A stretch of DNA of 64,000 nt from Omphiscola glabra (taxonomy: Eukaryota; Mollusca; Gastropoda; Lymnaeidae). Location of the stretch: assembly GCA_964017045.1 (NCBI GenBank), contig OZ024795.1, positions 50,330,850-50,394,849 on the forward strand. The letters run 5' to 3'. The notes beneath the pieces were generated by a model. It did not search any database and had not been told where the DNA came from. It saw only the letters and a program-made list of their open reading frames with translations. Positions 23,358 through 37,200 of this stretch are shown here, piece by piece (the stretch's first letter is position 1; each line of letters starts with the position of its first letter). Position numbers and translations under genes: made by a program.

Positions 23358-24474
23358 ATGAGTGGAGGATATGGCCGTGGACCTCCTGCCATTGATGGTA
23401 TGGTATCTTTGAAAGTAGACAACCTGACGTACAGAACTACTCCAGACGATCTGCGTCGCGCCTTTGAGAAATATGGCGACGTTGGTGATGTTTACATACC
23501 CAGGGACCGATTTACCCGCGAAAGTAGGGGATTTGCATTTGTACGTTTCTATGATAAACGTGATGCCGAAGATGCAATGGATTCAATGGATGGAGCTCTG
23601 CTTGATGGTAGAGAAGTGAGATGTCAGATGGCAAGATATGGCCGTCCTTCAGAGCCACACAGACGAGGTCCCGCAAGACGGGGTTATGGAGGTGGAGGCA
23701 GAAGGGGAAGGTAGTTTTCATTTGTTGATCAGTATTCTTATGCTCTCGTTTAGTTTATTGGGCTACGGCAATTGATTGAACCCGTTAGAAATTATTCATT
23801 GAATATTTTTTTATAATATATATATATTATACCCGTATAGTGTATATAATATATATTTATTTATGTAGATTAGAACAAGAAATGTAATTTGAAAGCAGTA
23901 AATCAAGAACTTGAAGGAGGTACAAGGGGCAGGTTAACATTGTTACTTGCTGATAATGATTGTGACAGAATACAATATCGGTAATTTTACCCCCCAACAT
24001 TCTCTCTTGTGCAATCAAACCACTGGGTGGAGGGATCAAAACACCTGCTGACTAAATTCAAAGTGTTAACTTCAACTAAGATACCAAATTTAGACTGCTA
24101 GGCCTAATAAATGTTGCACATGTAATAAAATAGGTTGGAATATTTGACAGCCTGTGTGTATAGCCAGTAGCAAACACGCCTACACCACAAACACAACCTT
24201 TTTTCCAAATCCGTGGTTAGTATTAGTCTGAATATTTATTAAGTTAAATGAGAAATTATAACTCTACAGCCATGGTTTGCCATTTCCTTTTCAAACTTTC
24301 TTTAGGTCCAGGTCACGATCCCCAAGGCGAAGAAGACGATCAAGAAGCAGATCTGGCAGTCGCTCTCATAGCAGATCAGCAAGCCGTTCTCGCAGTAGAA
24401 GTCGGGGTAAAGTTGCTGCCTCTCGGAGTCGTTCCAGATCTTTTGACCAGAATGGAGCAGATGCCTCCGACTGA
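23358..24474 (+). CDS. SRSF2: serine/arginine-rich splicing factor 2 (SC35)
   Basis: Nuclear SR protein that binds exonic enhancers and helps assemble the spliceosome. Exons 23358-23710 and 24306-24474 join within an Arg codon, giving 173 residues (human 221). Residues 16-90 form one RRM: RNP2-like LKVDNL at 18-23 and RNP1 RGFAFVRF at 57-64. MARYGRP follows, with Pro97 at the position of human Pro95. A short Gly/Arg hinge leads to an RS domain (about 119-162) and a non-RS tail, [10 protein letters not shown]. The RS domain is shorter than in vertebrates. If the intron (23711-24305) is retained, the frame ends at 23714, right after the RRM. Candidate poly(A) signals are at 24668-24673 and 24906-24911. 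Head-to-head with MFSD11, as in human. Confidence 0.96.
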
Positions 24475-24930
24475 TTTTCATGTTGAATGTTTGACTATAT
24501 TCCTGTTGTCACTGATGTGAACAGCTTCATTCGTACTCCTCTGGCACGCCAGTTTTACAAAATTAAAAGGTGCTTCTCAAAGCTGTTATCACATTGACCT
24601 CAACTTTTTTTAGCATCCTGTAAATAGTCTCAGATTTCACAGCAGTACTGTCAATTTTTTTTTTTTTAATAAACCTTTTTGTCCATCTTTTCATTTTTTC
24701 ATGTGCATGGAAGTGTTTTATACTGAAATTGTTTCTACCTGTGCACTAAAATTTCATTTAACATAAACCCCATTTAGTGTTTTAGATGCACAGGTAGACC
24801 AGCAATTTTTTTTAATTTGAATTTTTTTGTAAATTGTGAACAACTTATTAAGTATACTATGGCAAGCTATTACAGTCTCATTTTTAACACATCATCATTT
24901 CATGAAATAAAGGTGTAAATATTAACCTAA
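24475..24930 (+). other. SRSF2 3' untranslated region
   Basis: Non-coding T-rich sequence after the stop, with AATAAA at 24668 and 24906. SR-protein genes often regulate themselves through 3'-UTR splicing or retained introns, but nothing here proves that. Confidence 0.6.
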
Positions 24931-24949
24931 TCTCTTTTCTTATTTCCCT

Positions 24950-25300
24950 ATAACTGTAGGAGCTGGTAAGGCGGGGTAATTAGTTGCTGAGGCAGACAAT
25001 GGTGCTATGGCGGTGCAGTGCAGAGATTGCTGTAACTGTTGCTGCACTGGTTGCCGTCCCTGTCGGGTGTGGCTGTAAAAAAGATAGCAGCGGGGTGGAG
25101 TGAAGGGTGCTGGAGAATAAGCATGCTGTAATAGTTTATCCAGCTGACAGTCTGTGGCTTTCGTGTGTTTGCAGTCTTAGTGTGCGATTGCTGTTGGTAT
25201 TGAGTGCCATCCGGGCATGGTGAAGTTAGTCAGCAGTGCTGTGGTTGCAGTCAACACAGAACTATTTTGACCTTCCTGCCTATGAAGTGAGGAAGTCATG
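24950..25300. other. GC-richer block downstream of SRSF2, no assignment
   Basis: This block stands out from its A+T-rich surroundings (stretches such as GCTGCACTGGTTGCCGTCCC). A CTGTAG acceptor-like site at about 24955-24960 precedes it. No frame encodes anything recognisable. It could be a further non-coding SRSF2 exon or a repeat. Confidence 0.25.
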
Positions 25301-28260
25301 ACTGATAAACATTCGAAGCTGCTGTACACTTGTCGCCCATTGGTAGCCTTTCATACAATTCAGCCATTTGCATGCTCTCTACATTGTTTTTATAAGCAGA
25401 TCCTTCGGGTACAACTAGACATATAGTTTTATCCAGGCATTTATTATGTACTGGTTGCAAATATTTTTTTTGCCCATATTTATTGGGAAAAAATAAATTC
25501 CTTAAGTATTTGGACTTGTTTTGTGTCCTGTTTTTGTGAAAAAATGGTTTTAAAGGTAAAACCACAATTTGGTTACCATTTTGCACTGCATCAGTTGTAC
25601 ATAGTTTTTGGCACAATTATCATAATTTAAAACAAAACTACTGCCACTGAAGTTGTAAAGCAGTCATTTAAAGGTTGAAATGAAACCTCTTTTTTAAAAA
25701 TGACAAGTGAAATTTATTGAGTATTTTTTTAAGGCAAAATGCACATGGGTTTTATTTTTTAAAATAATGAAACTTTGCTGTTCAAGTTCCAAATAATTTA
25801 TAGACTACTTTATGGTAGCTTACGATACAATTAATCTTGGCTGCTACAATACCTATGACAAAATGGGGAAGAAATCACTAAATAGCAATATAACCAGGTA
25901 CAAAAGTTTTGTTATGATAAACAATCTGGTTGTATTCTTATGGTCTTAAGAAATGCCAATTTTGTGAAATAGTACAAGTGAAGGCCAATTATATAGACCA
26001 GTTAGGGGCCATCCATAAAGTATGTATGCACTGGGGGGAATATTTTGCCTGCGTACCAATAGTAACAAAAACATTCATCTTGTGCAGGGCCAGCAATGTT
26101 TTAAGACTTGCAAACAAATTGTGGAAAACTGCCCTAGATATCACATAGTATGGTAATATTATTATTTAGTTTGCCCTTTAAGTGGTCACAAACCGTTCAA
26201 GATGTTGTATGTTGAGGTCCACAAATAAATTGGGGGGAGGGGGGGTGTGTGTCCAAATAGCTTATTTTCATTTATCAGGTGGGCCTTTTGTATGTTCCAG
26301 TTCCACATGCCTTACTTATTTTGATCAGTTACTCCAGTGGTTCCAAGAATTTTTTTTCATTTTTGCCAAGGTTAGGTTATCACCACGCCCGTGATATCAA
26401 ATTCCAACAAATACACTACTTCGAGATAATGATTACAAAAATTAACATTTTTAACAATTAAATAGCGGGTTGCCCCCTTTTCAAGATCCTCCCCAAGGGC
26501 AATGCAGCACATATTCTGGGCTCACCAAGTGGGTGAAAACCTGTGCTATCCACGGGTATAAAAATGTTTTGGAGTGTGGGGTCGAAAGCTCATTGTACAT
26601 ATTAATATTATTAACAAGGGGGTTGAAAATATGAGTTCTATGTACGGTACATACTATATGGATGGTCCCCTTACCTTACAGTTATGGTGGATGAATTTGG
26701 GACCATTAAAATTAGTCGGATTCCAAAGGGTTTCTTCACCATAAAAACATATGGCATAAAAGTATACCAAAACAGTTACATTACACTTACATGAACCTAT
26801 AACACTAAATTTATAGATCACTTCTGGTTTAATGGGAAATATTTTAATGTTACAGTCTCTAATTGAAGACTTGGTGCATTTATTAATGACCTGATGGAAA
26901 ACATGTTAGTGGTAATATTGATATGAAAATTTCAGTGAAAGTTCATGTCATTGTTTTGTGTTCATTTTTTATTTTACAAAGGTATTTCTATGTTTGATTT
27001 TTGTATTTTTAAATACCCAGCTTGACCAGAGTTTGATGTACCTGTATTTTTTTGTTCAACTTCAAAAGCGTACTGCTGAATTTAGGAAAAGTTACTACAG
27101 GATCTTTCCCTTCACTTTTGCGTAGGAGAGGTTTATTTAATTTTATCCTGAACAATTTTTATAAGTGAAGGGGACTCTGTTGCATTTCTAAATAATACAT
27201 TATTATGTCAGGGCTAAAAGCAACATGTACTAAAAGAAGCTTCCAGTTTTTTTGTTTTTTTTTTGGGACATATCAATATCACAGATGCAGTATAATAAAT
27301 TTGTATGAAAGTCTATGAGTACGAACTGGCTTATTTTTTTTTTAATACATTTTAACATTGTCCAGTACCCTTAGTTAATTTATAATAAACTATTTTGGCA
27401 TGTTGAATTGTCACAAGTTATTTAGAACATAGGCACCATCTCTCTCCTAAAGGGTTTGAATATTTCTATGTTTAAAAAAAAATTGCCATTGATCTTTCCC
27501 TGGTACCAGTACCTATTTAAAGTTGAAAATTTTTTTAAAAAATAATTTATAATATATATTATAGTTTATATCGGATTCCACTGTCATGCTTGAAACATAG
27601 TTCTTCAAATTAACAAGAGGAAAAATGAATTACTTTGGTATCGAATTATTAATAAAAGTAAAAGAACTGTAGGGCTTTGAGACTATACTAGCGACTTATT
27701 GTATAAAATGGTACCCATTTTTTAAAAAGTATTACCGTAACATTTATTATAAACATCATAAACCTAACGACAATGGTTCCTCAGTTCTAGTTCCTATCAC
27801 TATAACTTTACCTGTTGGGTAAAACCCTGGTCTAGAAAGTTGTTTTTAACCTTCGTCTACCAAATGGGGACAGCCTAAAGAAATAAATGTATCACTGCAC
27901 TTTTTATTAGATAAGTCCAGTACAACAAAGTAGAATTTAGAATGTAATTGTTCTCCAGAGTAGGATTCAGATTGCTGCACAAAATTGCTGGTCTCTTGTT
28001 TAAAAAAATTCAGCTGTTAGTGATGATTTTTGGCATGAGGGTATCACTACTAACCCATTAAGTAATACCCCGGTGACACTCTTTTTTTTAATGTTATACT
28101 TATGACACTGGTCTAGATTTACAACAAAAAGTCAAAAAGCTTTTGAGGCTGTAAATTAAATAAAGTTTAGTACAAATAATTTTAGTCCATGCATTTATAG
28201 ATACAGTTTGGTATATTTAAGTATACAAGTATAATAATCACATAAGTGTTTATTATTTAT
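25300..28260. other. intergenic region between SRSF2 and TEDC2
   Basis: A+T-rich, without a supported gene. It holds the MITE at 26002-26676 and otherwise only simple T/A runs. SRSF2 and TEDC2 converge here, and both poly(A) sites should fall within or beside it. Confidence 0.5.
26002..26676. mobile_element. MITE-like element with GGGGCCATCCATA ends
   Basis: The left end, AGGGGCCATCCATAAAGTAT, and the right end, reverse-complemented, AGGGGACCATCCATATAGTA, are inverted repeats. The interior is non-coding, includes a G-run at about 26230 and, at 26335, a CAGTGGTTCCAAGAAT-like hAT end. It belongs to the dispersed CCATCCATAAA family. Confidence 0.6.
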
Positions 28261-28266
28261 TACAAT

Positions 28267-31200
28267 TCAGTAATCAAAGCTATCTAGATTTTTCACCAAG
28301 GCTGGTAGAACACATCCACTAGTTGTCAATAAACCATAGACTGACTGGAGTACACTGTGCTCCCTGAAAATAAGAAAAAATAAAACTTCTCAAGATCTGA
28401 CACAAATATAATTATATGTTACCAATTATTACACTATTGCTATGGACCAATATGTGCCAGTATAAGAAACCACCTCAAAAAAATACACGCAAATTTAGAT
28501 TAAAAAGCTAAAGCATGGAACTGTTATAGTTATACATTTAAAAGCTTTATTTTGTTTAATTTCATATTTATAATGATAATTCCCTCTATTCCTCCGTCTT
28601 CTTTCAAATAGGCTATTTCAATGCCCTTTTGTTGCATAAATTTTTGTCAGAAAGCTTCATACAATCAAGCTCCTACAAAACAAAATACTTCCAATGAATG
28701 AAAACAATTCAATGCCAGGTAGGCTCCACCTAGTGTGAAGATTTTGGATTTAAGTTTAAGGTTTATTGGTGCCTGGTTCAAGGCTGTCCTTGTAGTTGTG
28801 TGTATTTTAATTTTATGTAATGGTACATGACCAACATAAATTAGTGGTGACAATACTAAGTTAATACATCATACAGTAGTGCCAATGAAAACTTTAAAAT
28901 GGTAGTTACCTCTAATTGGGCAGAGGAGAAAATTTTTCCTTGAAAACTTAATAGAAAATGTACTAGGTATTATAATAATAGTAGGTACCAGTATAAAAAT
29001 GAGCCAGTAAGTAAAAAAAAATAACTATGGGGTCATGCCAACTTTCTGACCATAGATTCAATTTTCTTTCAAATTTAGTTCATTTTCTGAATTTCAGCTT
29101 TTTGTGACATGGGAAGTTTGTTTAAAAATATCTTTAAATTTTTTTAATTGGTTGAAATGTTAATAATGGTTACCGGAAATTTGATCGAAAGAAATTTCAT
29201 CGAAGGAAAATTGATAGACGGAAATTTGGACGATTCTTTTTTTTAGTTCACCCGTTAAAATTTTTGTCAAATTTCTTCTTGAACGTACTATACTATATTG
29301 TAAAACAAAATAATGCGTTCAAAAGAAATTTGACGCAAAATTTTGACGTGTAAACTAAAAAAAGATTCGACCAAATTTCCGTTCGATCAAATTTCCATCG
29401 ACGAAATTTCTTTCGATCAAATTTCCGGATACGGTTAATAATGAACCAAGTAAGTTTAGTTATTTTAAAATCAGTTTTTACCACTAATAAATTGGAACAC
29501 AGTTATTACTATTAGTCATTGATTTTACTTTCTCTGCAGCTTCAGCTAGCTCAATTACTGGTATAAAAAAAAAAAATTTTAATGCCTTCTATTTAGTACA
29601 AAGATTGAACAGATTAAAATAATACTGTGTGCAGATATCTATCTTTACTAATTTTGCAAATAGTAACTTATTCTTGTACCGGTACTTGTATAAGCAAACT
29701 CTTCTTACTGACATCCAGACTTTAGGAAGTCCCACCACTCTGATTGAACAAGTTCAGCTATAGAAATCTGAAGCTTCAGGTATTTTTCAGTAAAATTCAT
29801 TTGTGTCCATCTCTTGTGACTGTTTAGGTAATACTGCAAATAGCTTTGCCCTGTAACTGGAGAATTTAAAAAAATTAATTAGTATTAGCAACTAAAAAAA
29901 AAAAGTCTAGATAAAATGTGACTGATTTTAAATTAACTTAGTTTCAGTCCTGTTATGACTAAAACCAGTAATGTGACACATTCTAGTTATACTCCTAATA
30001 CTGGTATTGTACTGCTAGCAATAACCTTGTTTAATCTAGTAGTATTGGTATGTTACAGCCATGGTCCAACTAGTTCTGTACAATAGGAAAAGGTTTGTCA
30101 TAACAAATTTTAATTACCTTTAATATTTTGTTCAGCATCTAGCCACAATTTGTCAGTTACATTATCACCTTTTGGTATTAACCCCGGTAAAGAGGGGGGG
30201 TTCCTAAATTGGGCTGAAATAGATTATTTATTAACTGAAAGTGAAAAGGTAAATCTTTGTTTAAAATAAAGAAAGAAAAACAGTGTAAAATTTAGTTCTT
30301 AAAAGAATAATTCTTAAGTCACCATAAACTACGAAAAAAAAACAGTCACAGGTTTTCAGTTTCACTCTGGCTCTCTGTTTGGCTCACAAAATATAATCTT
30401 TGGTTCAATTGAACAAAATAATCATGTCACTAATTATATAAAAAGAAACAAACATCTAATAATAGTGGACTTTTAAGTTGTCAATGGCCTAAATACTACT
30501 TTTGCCATATCCGTCGAGTATACCGATAATTAAAAAACATTGTGATTATTTTATGGCTTTCAATAAATAATTATAAATTGTGGATGAACTGATTTTTAGG
30601 TGAGAGTTTATTAGAGATATAAATATGGCTTTTTAGGGACAGTCAGAGTTTCACAATCATTATTGCAGAATGTGTGCATAAATCGACACAGGCATTCTAC
30701 TGAGACACCCCCCCCCCCAAACCCAAAATAATTCTAAATCAACAAGCACCCTCAGTGCATAGGTAATTTATAGAAGTCTCTTAAATATTTCTTATTTGGC
30801 AAATTCTGTATATTAAATTAATTAATTAACCTTTTAAATTAATTACCTTTTGAAAAATAAACAGCTTCTTTTTGTAATCTTGCAAAAGTGGAAAGAATGA
30901 ATTCCAAGATTCTTTTTGCTCTTAAAATAACATCAGAAGGGGCACTTTCTGGGTATGGTGAATAACTATTGTATCAAAGTCAAATGTATACAATAATGTT
31001 ATAACATTCAATATCCAACATAAACTTAGACATTTAAAAATTGAGCTCTGATTATTGCTTAGTTAACACATTCTAAAAATGATGTTCTGATCTAACAATA
31101 GAGGTTGCTCTATGTTATTTAAAATGATTTGCGCTGATTTTTACTACTACTAATAAGGATTTACCTGAAACCTCTTCCAAGTGCAGACTTTCAAGAGTGT

Positions 31201-34200
31201 CCAACAATATTTGGTGAGACTTTAAGCAAGTGAGAGCAGAAACACGAGTCCATAATTCTTGACTCACTTCATTCTGAAATTATTGTTGTGAGATTGCACT
31301 TTGAAGTCACATTTATTTTATCAGAACTAGGACAGCCGGTCTCTAAATACATGAGTGTTAACGATTAAAGAACACAGTTATTTTTTAAATTAAAAGTAAA
31401 GCAGAGTATTTTACCTGTGATTCTAGTTTTTCGATATATTGCTGGGCCGGATCATTTTCACGCACTTGTTTAGTCATCTTTGCTGCAGAGCATCTGTTTC
31501 GCAATATTTGATTTTTTTCAACAAGCTGAATCAGTTTTGCTGGAAGTTTTAAGTTACGACTGAAAAAAATTGAGCCCATTAAATTTATAACAAGGTGCAT
31601 TTGTAAATCAGCTTTCTAACCTACAAAATAATTGAATGCATTATGTATTTTATTTGTTGCATATTTATTTAGTTACTTCAGGCAGCTGTATCCTACAGTA
31701 ACTTTGGATGATTTTTAATCCTGGCTGCTTTCTTTCGACTTATGTGGTTAATCAGAATTCGCTTTGTCTTTAAAGATAGCTGCTTTATGATCCAACCAGC
31801 TATTTAAAGTTTATTTGGGCAAGAGGCAGAAGAATTTAAACATGCTAACCTAAGGTCATGAGGGACACTATGTTTCCATTTATAATGCATTGAATATAAA
31901 TCTTCGATAACAAAAGTTTAATATATCTATTTTCAATGTCATAACTTTTTTTATGTTCACAATTTCTTTTTATTCATATATTATATGACAACAATTACTA
32001 TAAAGGGGACTCATTTATTATGTAGTTGGTATTTTGTATGATTGTATGCCATCCTGATCGTTACAGCCCTAATTCTTTCATTTGGCTGATTGTTAGAGCA
32101 ACCCTATAACTGTAATTTTATTCTGGAGATAAACCACAATTTAGATTTATTGATCAATAAAATGAATAATTTCTAATTTAAATGAGTCTCCAACTCAAAT
32201 TTAATGGTAAAATCTAGCAAATATCAGCATTTACACATACCCATTTGCTTGAAGAGTGAAAGTTTTTGCAGTAGGTGATAAGTCAGGTGAAAAATTTCCA
32301 TCCGTTTGAACATTAGTCGCTCCCTTCAACGCTTCAGCATCAGTAATAATTGACTCTGGTGGCGGTGTACTTGTGATTCTGTCATTTACCAACAAGGTAT
32401 GTGTAGGCATGTCAGCTCGAGTAGTGTCTTGATCATTAGAACTGTCTGTAGACACACTGTCCAAATTAGTTGTTGAATTATTTTTATTTTGGTGCTTTGT
32501 TATTTCTTCTTTGACATTTTCTAATGAGATTCCAGGAAGAGTTTTATGTCCATTTACAGTTTTAGATTTTGAACTATTCAAGCTTGCGAGTTTAACAGTA
32601 TGGGGATTTTTTATTTTATGTTTTGACCCTGGCAAGGAAGTACCAGTATTTTCATGGGTTTTGAAAGGAGCCAACTTGTGTGCTGGAACATATTGACTGC
32701 TGTTAATTCCAGGACGGCCAGTAGCACTAAATGACCTGGCAAGTTTCTGGGTTGAAATCAACCGGGATATCCCCTGATCTGAAGCTTGTCTTTTATCCAC
32801 TGGTATTGTAGGAGTTTGTAACTTTTTTTTACTGTCAGTTGTCCCAGGAACTGAACCCAAGCTGCGTGAAGTATTCTCTACAGCAGAGGAATACCTGTTA
32901 CTTTTAAGAGAGTTTTGTTTGGTTGGTTTTTTCTCAATTTTAGCATAGGAAACCTGAAGATGCTTATTAGATGGAGCGGAGACTTCATGGGTAGCAACAA
33001 CTGACAATTTTTCTGGATTTGATGCAGTCTGCACATTGGCATCATGCTTGATAGAATCATTTGCCTAAGGAAAAACAAGAGAGATGGTTAATTACTGATA
33101 GAAAACAATAAAAAAAAACTATCAAATACTTTTAAAATATTTAAATTGGCATAAATTTAAGTAATCTTGCTACTGCAAATTTTAAAGTTATATTCTTTTG
33201 AATACCATTTGAGAGCCTCTGACAATTCAATACATTTTTAAATTTTATATCTATTTTCATATATCAAAGTCCAATTTTAGCTGGCTTGAAATCTATACAA
33301 TAACAGGTAGAAAATAGAAAAGAAACTTTGGAAATATTTTCCAACCTTCAATTGGCGTGTATTTTGTGCTTTGCGTAGCAGGACATCAACTTGTTGAAGA
33401 GCTTGCTTTTCTTCTGTACTCAGTAAATCGGCTGTTTGTTTTACTTCATTTAAAAAAATGACCATGGCAAAAACTCGTTATTTTCAAATGAAGTAAAAAG
33501 TCAGTATGAAGATTGCAAAACCACAATTAAATAAAAATCCCTTGTAAGATGTACAAAAGTTTTAAACTTACACATAAAAAATAAACTCATTTGTTTGAAA
33601 ATCACAATATTCCAACTTACCAATAACTAAAAGAAAACAAACTTACCTAATTCTGAGTGACTAATATTTTCTTTTAGGTTTATTTCAATTTCTGTCTTGT
33701 TCTCTTTTTTCTTAGGCCTGAAATCATAAACCCGTTTACTTATATTTTAATATAACTTTGAATTTAAAAAATGAGCCAGTATTTGTTACTGTTCAAACAA
33801 AAGAATAATAGTCTTATTATTATATTAAAAGAGGTCAAAACATTTTTTTTTCCAATATTACCTTTTAATTGTTTTTTTGTATACTAGTCATATTTTTTTT
33901 TTTGTTTTATGGTTAAATTAAGTACATAATTTAATATACAATATTTAACTTACCATGGTTTTAAAAGACTACGAATTATGCTACATTCTCTTTCAAGGAT
34001 AGCTCGATTTTTATTTACTTCTATTATCCTTTCATTTAGAAACTTGCATAAGCTGGAAAAAAAAATTAATCATTTGAATCAATGCATGCTGTCTTCATAA
34101 TTTTTAAAAGTTAACATATTAATTAACTAACGTGTGACATCATTGTCATGACTACTTATGGCACTGTAGGCCATGCTGTTACGAAACAGTGTTTAGCGCC

Positions 34201-37200
34201 TAACACTTTGTTGGAATTTGACCTCAGGGTTAGGGTATCAAAACATGGCATGTACGGCTTCTCCCCATCGCTTAGAATACTTATATATTGGGAACCACTA
34301 TGTGTGCTTTTGGTATAAGTTCAATAAATTATTTCCCTGGAACCCTAGTGTATATGCTATCAATTATATGTAGTTCGAAAGGGGATTTTATTTACTATAC
34401 CTTAGTATATTTACAAGTCTACATTGTTAGAGGGTATTGTATAATATTAAATAATTAAGGGAGCTTTCACATTCATCCATGGGGGTTTCAACACCTTCTA
34501 TTTAAAATATCTCAAAAACCCTTTAACTTATAGAAATATAAAAGTTGTATCTTAGCCGAGACAAAACAGAAACAGACACATATCAGTCTTTAGGGTTTTG
34601 GTCCGGGATTGTGACTGTTACTCAGGTTGTAGTCTCTAGGGAATGTCATTTTACCACAGGAAATCTGCCAGAAGGCAAGTTATGGACCCTCTCGGTCGAT
34701 GTGTGATATACATGCTCTCTAGTCTGTCTGCACATTTTTTTTTTATAGTACGCGCGCTAATGAGTTTTTGATTCAAAGTTTTAATCACATCCCTTAAGTG
34801 TGCCATTATTCACCGGCCCATGTCGACGCTTTATAATTGTCTTTTTCTTTAGCTTTTTCTTTGGCTTTGTTTATAGAACCAAATAAAGCTATAGTCCTCA
34901 AGATCTGATTTTCTCCAGTTTATAAAATAAAATAAACAAATTGAAAACTGTCGGCTGTCAGCCATTTGCCTAAATACTATTTATGTACCATAACATCAGC
35001 CAATTTTCCTGCAGGAATTATTAATAAATTAATAGTACATAGGCTTTACTCAATTCCAGGCCCAGGTAATTTGTAAGTCACTACCCTCTAGAATAGAGAC
35101 CAACCAAATTTCGGCTTCGGCGCCGATATTGCCATTTGATCACTCTCGGCCTAGTTTCGGTTTCAGCCGTAATAGAAAAGTCATTGTATGTTATATGACT
35201 AATACTCTGCGAAAACTGCTCACAACTGATTGATGACCTACTTGTCATTTATTTTTAAAAAAATTAAATTTCAATTAAGCCTAGGCAAATGTAAATAGTT
35301 TTGTGGAAGAAAATCTAAGGGAATGGTTATATTTATTTAATTTTTTTTTGTTTTAATTTTTTTCAAAAATAAAATTTGGAACCCTAGGTTTATTCAATTC
35401 ATTCATTAGTGATGTTCATTTTGATTTATCATTATCATTCTCATGAATGTTGTCAAAATTTGTAGGTAAATGTGAATAATATTGAATAATCCAAGGGAAT
35501 GGTAATATTGCCATTATTATTTTTGTTTTATTTTTAAAAACAATAAAAATTTGGGAAACTTAGGTTTTTTCAATTGATTCATTTCTTGAAATTCATCATT
35601 ATCATGCTCATAAACATTGTCATTGACGAAATAACACGCCTGTGCATGTATCACGGCTTCGTAAAATAATTATATAGTAAGGCTACAGTAGACCTGTTTA
35701 CTTTTATGATTTTGGGAAAAAATGTACGATTGTGAGATGTCTTTAGCTATTCTCCATCAAGACTAGTCAGAACACCAATTTTAAGAGACCCAGTTAAAAA
35801 ATTATTTTCCCCCCACCAATGGGGGTGAGGGAGGTTGGTTGCCGAACGAAATAATTACGTCACCAGCACGGAAAGACTAATGTGTTTGTAATAGGCTAAA
35901 TATTACTATAGGGCTATCTTGCCAGCTATATATGACAAAACAAAGCATTAGTATGACGATAACCACAAAACTTTGTCGTGATATTTTTCTAGGCTCAGTA
36001 ATTGATATTTAGGGGACAAATAATAATTATTGCAGATATATGTCTAGGTAGCGTTGTAATCATATTATAAAAGCAAAGGGCACTCAATGGTCTATTTTGC
36101 ATGTATTTTAACCCCGCCACCCAGTCAAAATATTCTCTTACCATACTAATTTACTTTAAAATAAATTTTTAAGAAATTTAAATTGCTTTTTAGTTAAAAT
36201 TATAAAAGCCAAAGTATTCATTAGATGTTTATTTATGATTAATATTCACAATGATCTAATTTTTTAGAAAAGAATGTAAATATTGATACTTTCCACCATC
36301 AATATTCGATGTATGCAGAATGTATGCATGAAAGAATTTTAAAATATCCAAATCTTTTGGTTTCGGGTTTGGCTTCGAACGAAAGTCATTTTTAACTTTC
36401 GGCCTGGTTTCGGCCAAAGTCAGAAAATCACTTTCAGTCTGTCTACTCTAGACTATACGACACCTATTTTAGGTACCTTGAAACTACTCTGCCCATCGTA
36501 CTGTGTGTGTCCTAATATGTCAAAAAAACTTGTTCTACAATATGGCGTACGGCTACACATTATCTTTCAAAAATGGCATACTACAACATATTTGTCCCTT
36601 ACATTAATTGCTTTTTCTCATAAGTGAAATTTATGCTACGAGGTTTTTTGTGAGTCACTGACAGTATTATTATAATGACTCTGTAAGCATATATCACATA
36701 ATACTTTTTTTTAGTTATTCCATGAAAATAAGGTTTGGTGCCATGAAAACTACATTTAATTAAGAGTTTAAACATGTTTAATTTATTAAAATTGACCCAA
36801 GTCTCTGAAAAGTTATGTATCCCCCAATGGAAGGGGAGGTGGGGGGGGGGGGGGGGGTGTTTGTGTGAATATGTTCCCAAATTAAACTTTTATTTTATTC
36901 TATCAAGAAGCAAGAAATGGCTATTATCACTGTCATTTATGAAGTGATTCGTTATTATTAAATCTCTAAACATCCTAATCTGAATAATTATAAGAAGTTT
37001 AAAATGAATAATTTTACAAAATTTAAGAAAAGATTATAGTAAGGGGGACGGGGATCTTTTTTATTATTCATAACTATAAATATAAATCTCTAATTTCAAC
37101 TTTACTGTTTTTACATTTTAGCTTAAACTTAAATTACTTAAAATTATAGAGATATTACTCATTATAATTAGAACATTATAAGAGTTACAGGAGTGTGAGG

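Noticed and set aside
24248..24520. 90-residue frame across SRSF2 exon 2
   Set aside because: It is an out-of-frame reading of the RS-domain exon; the correct frame gives Ser/Arg repeats and joins exon 1 in phase.
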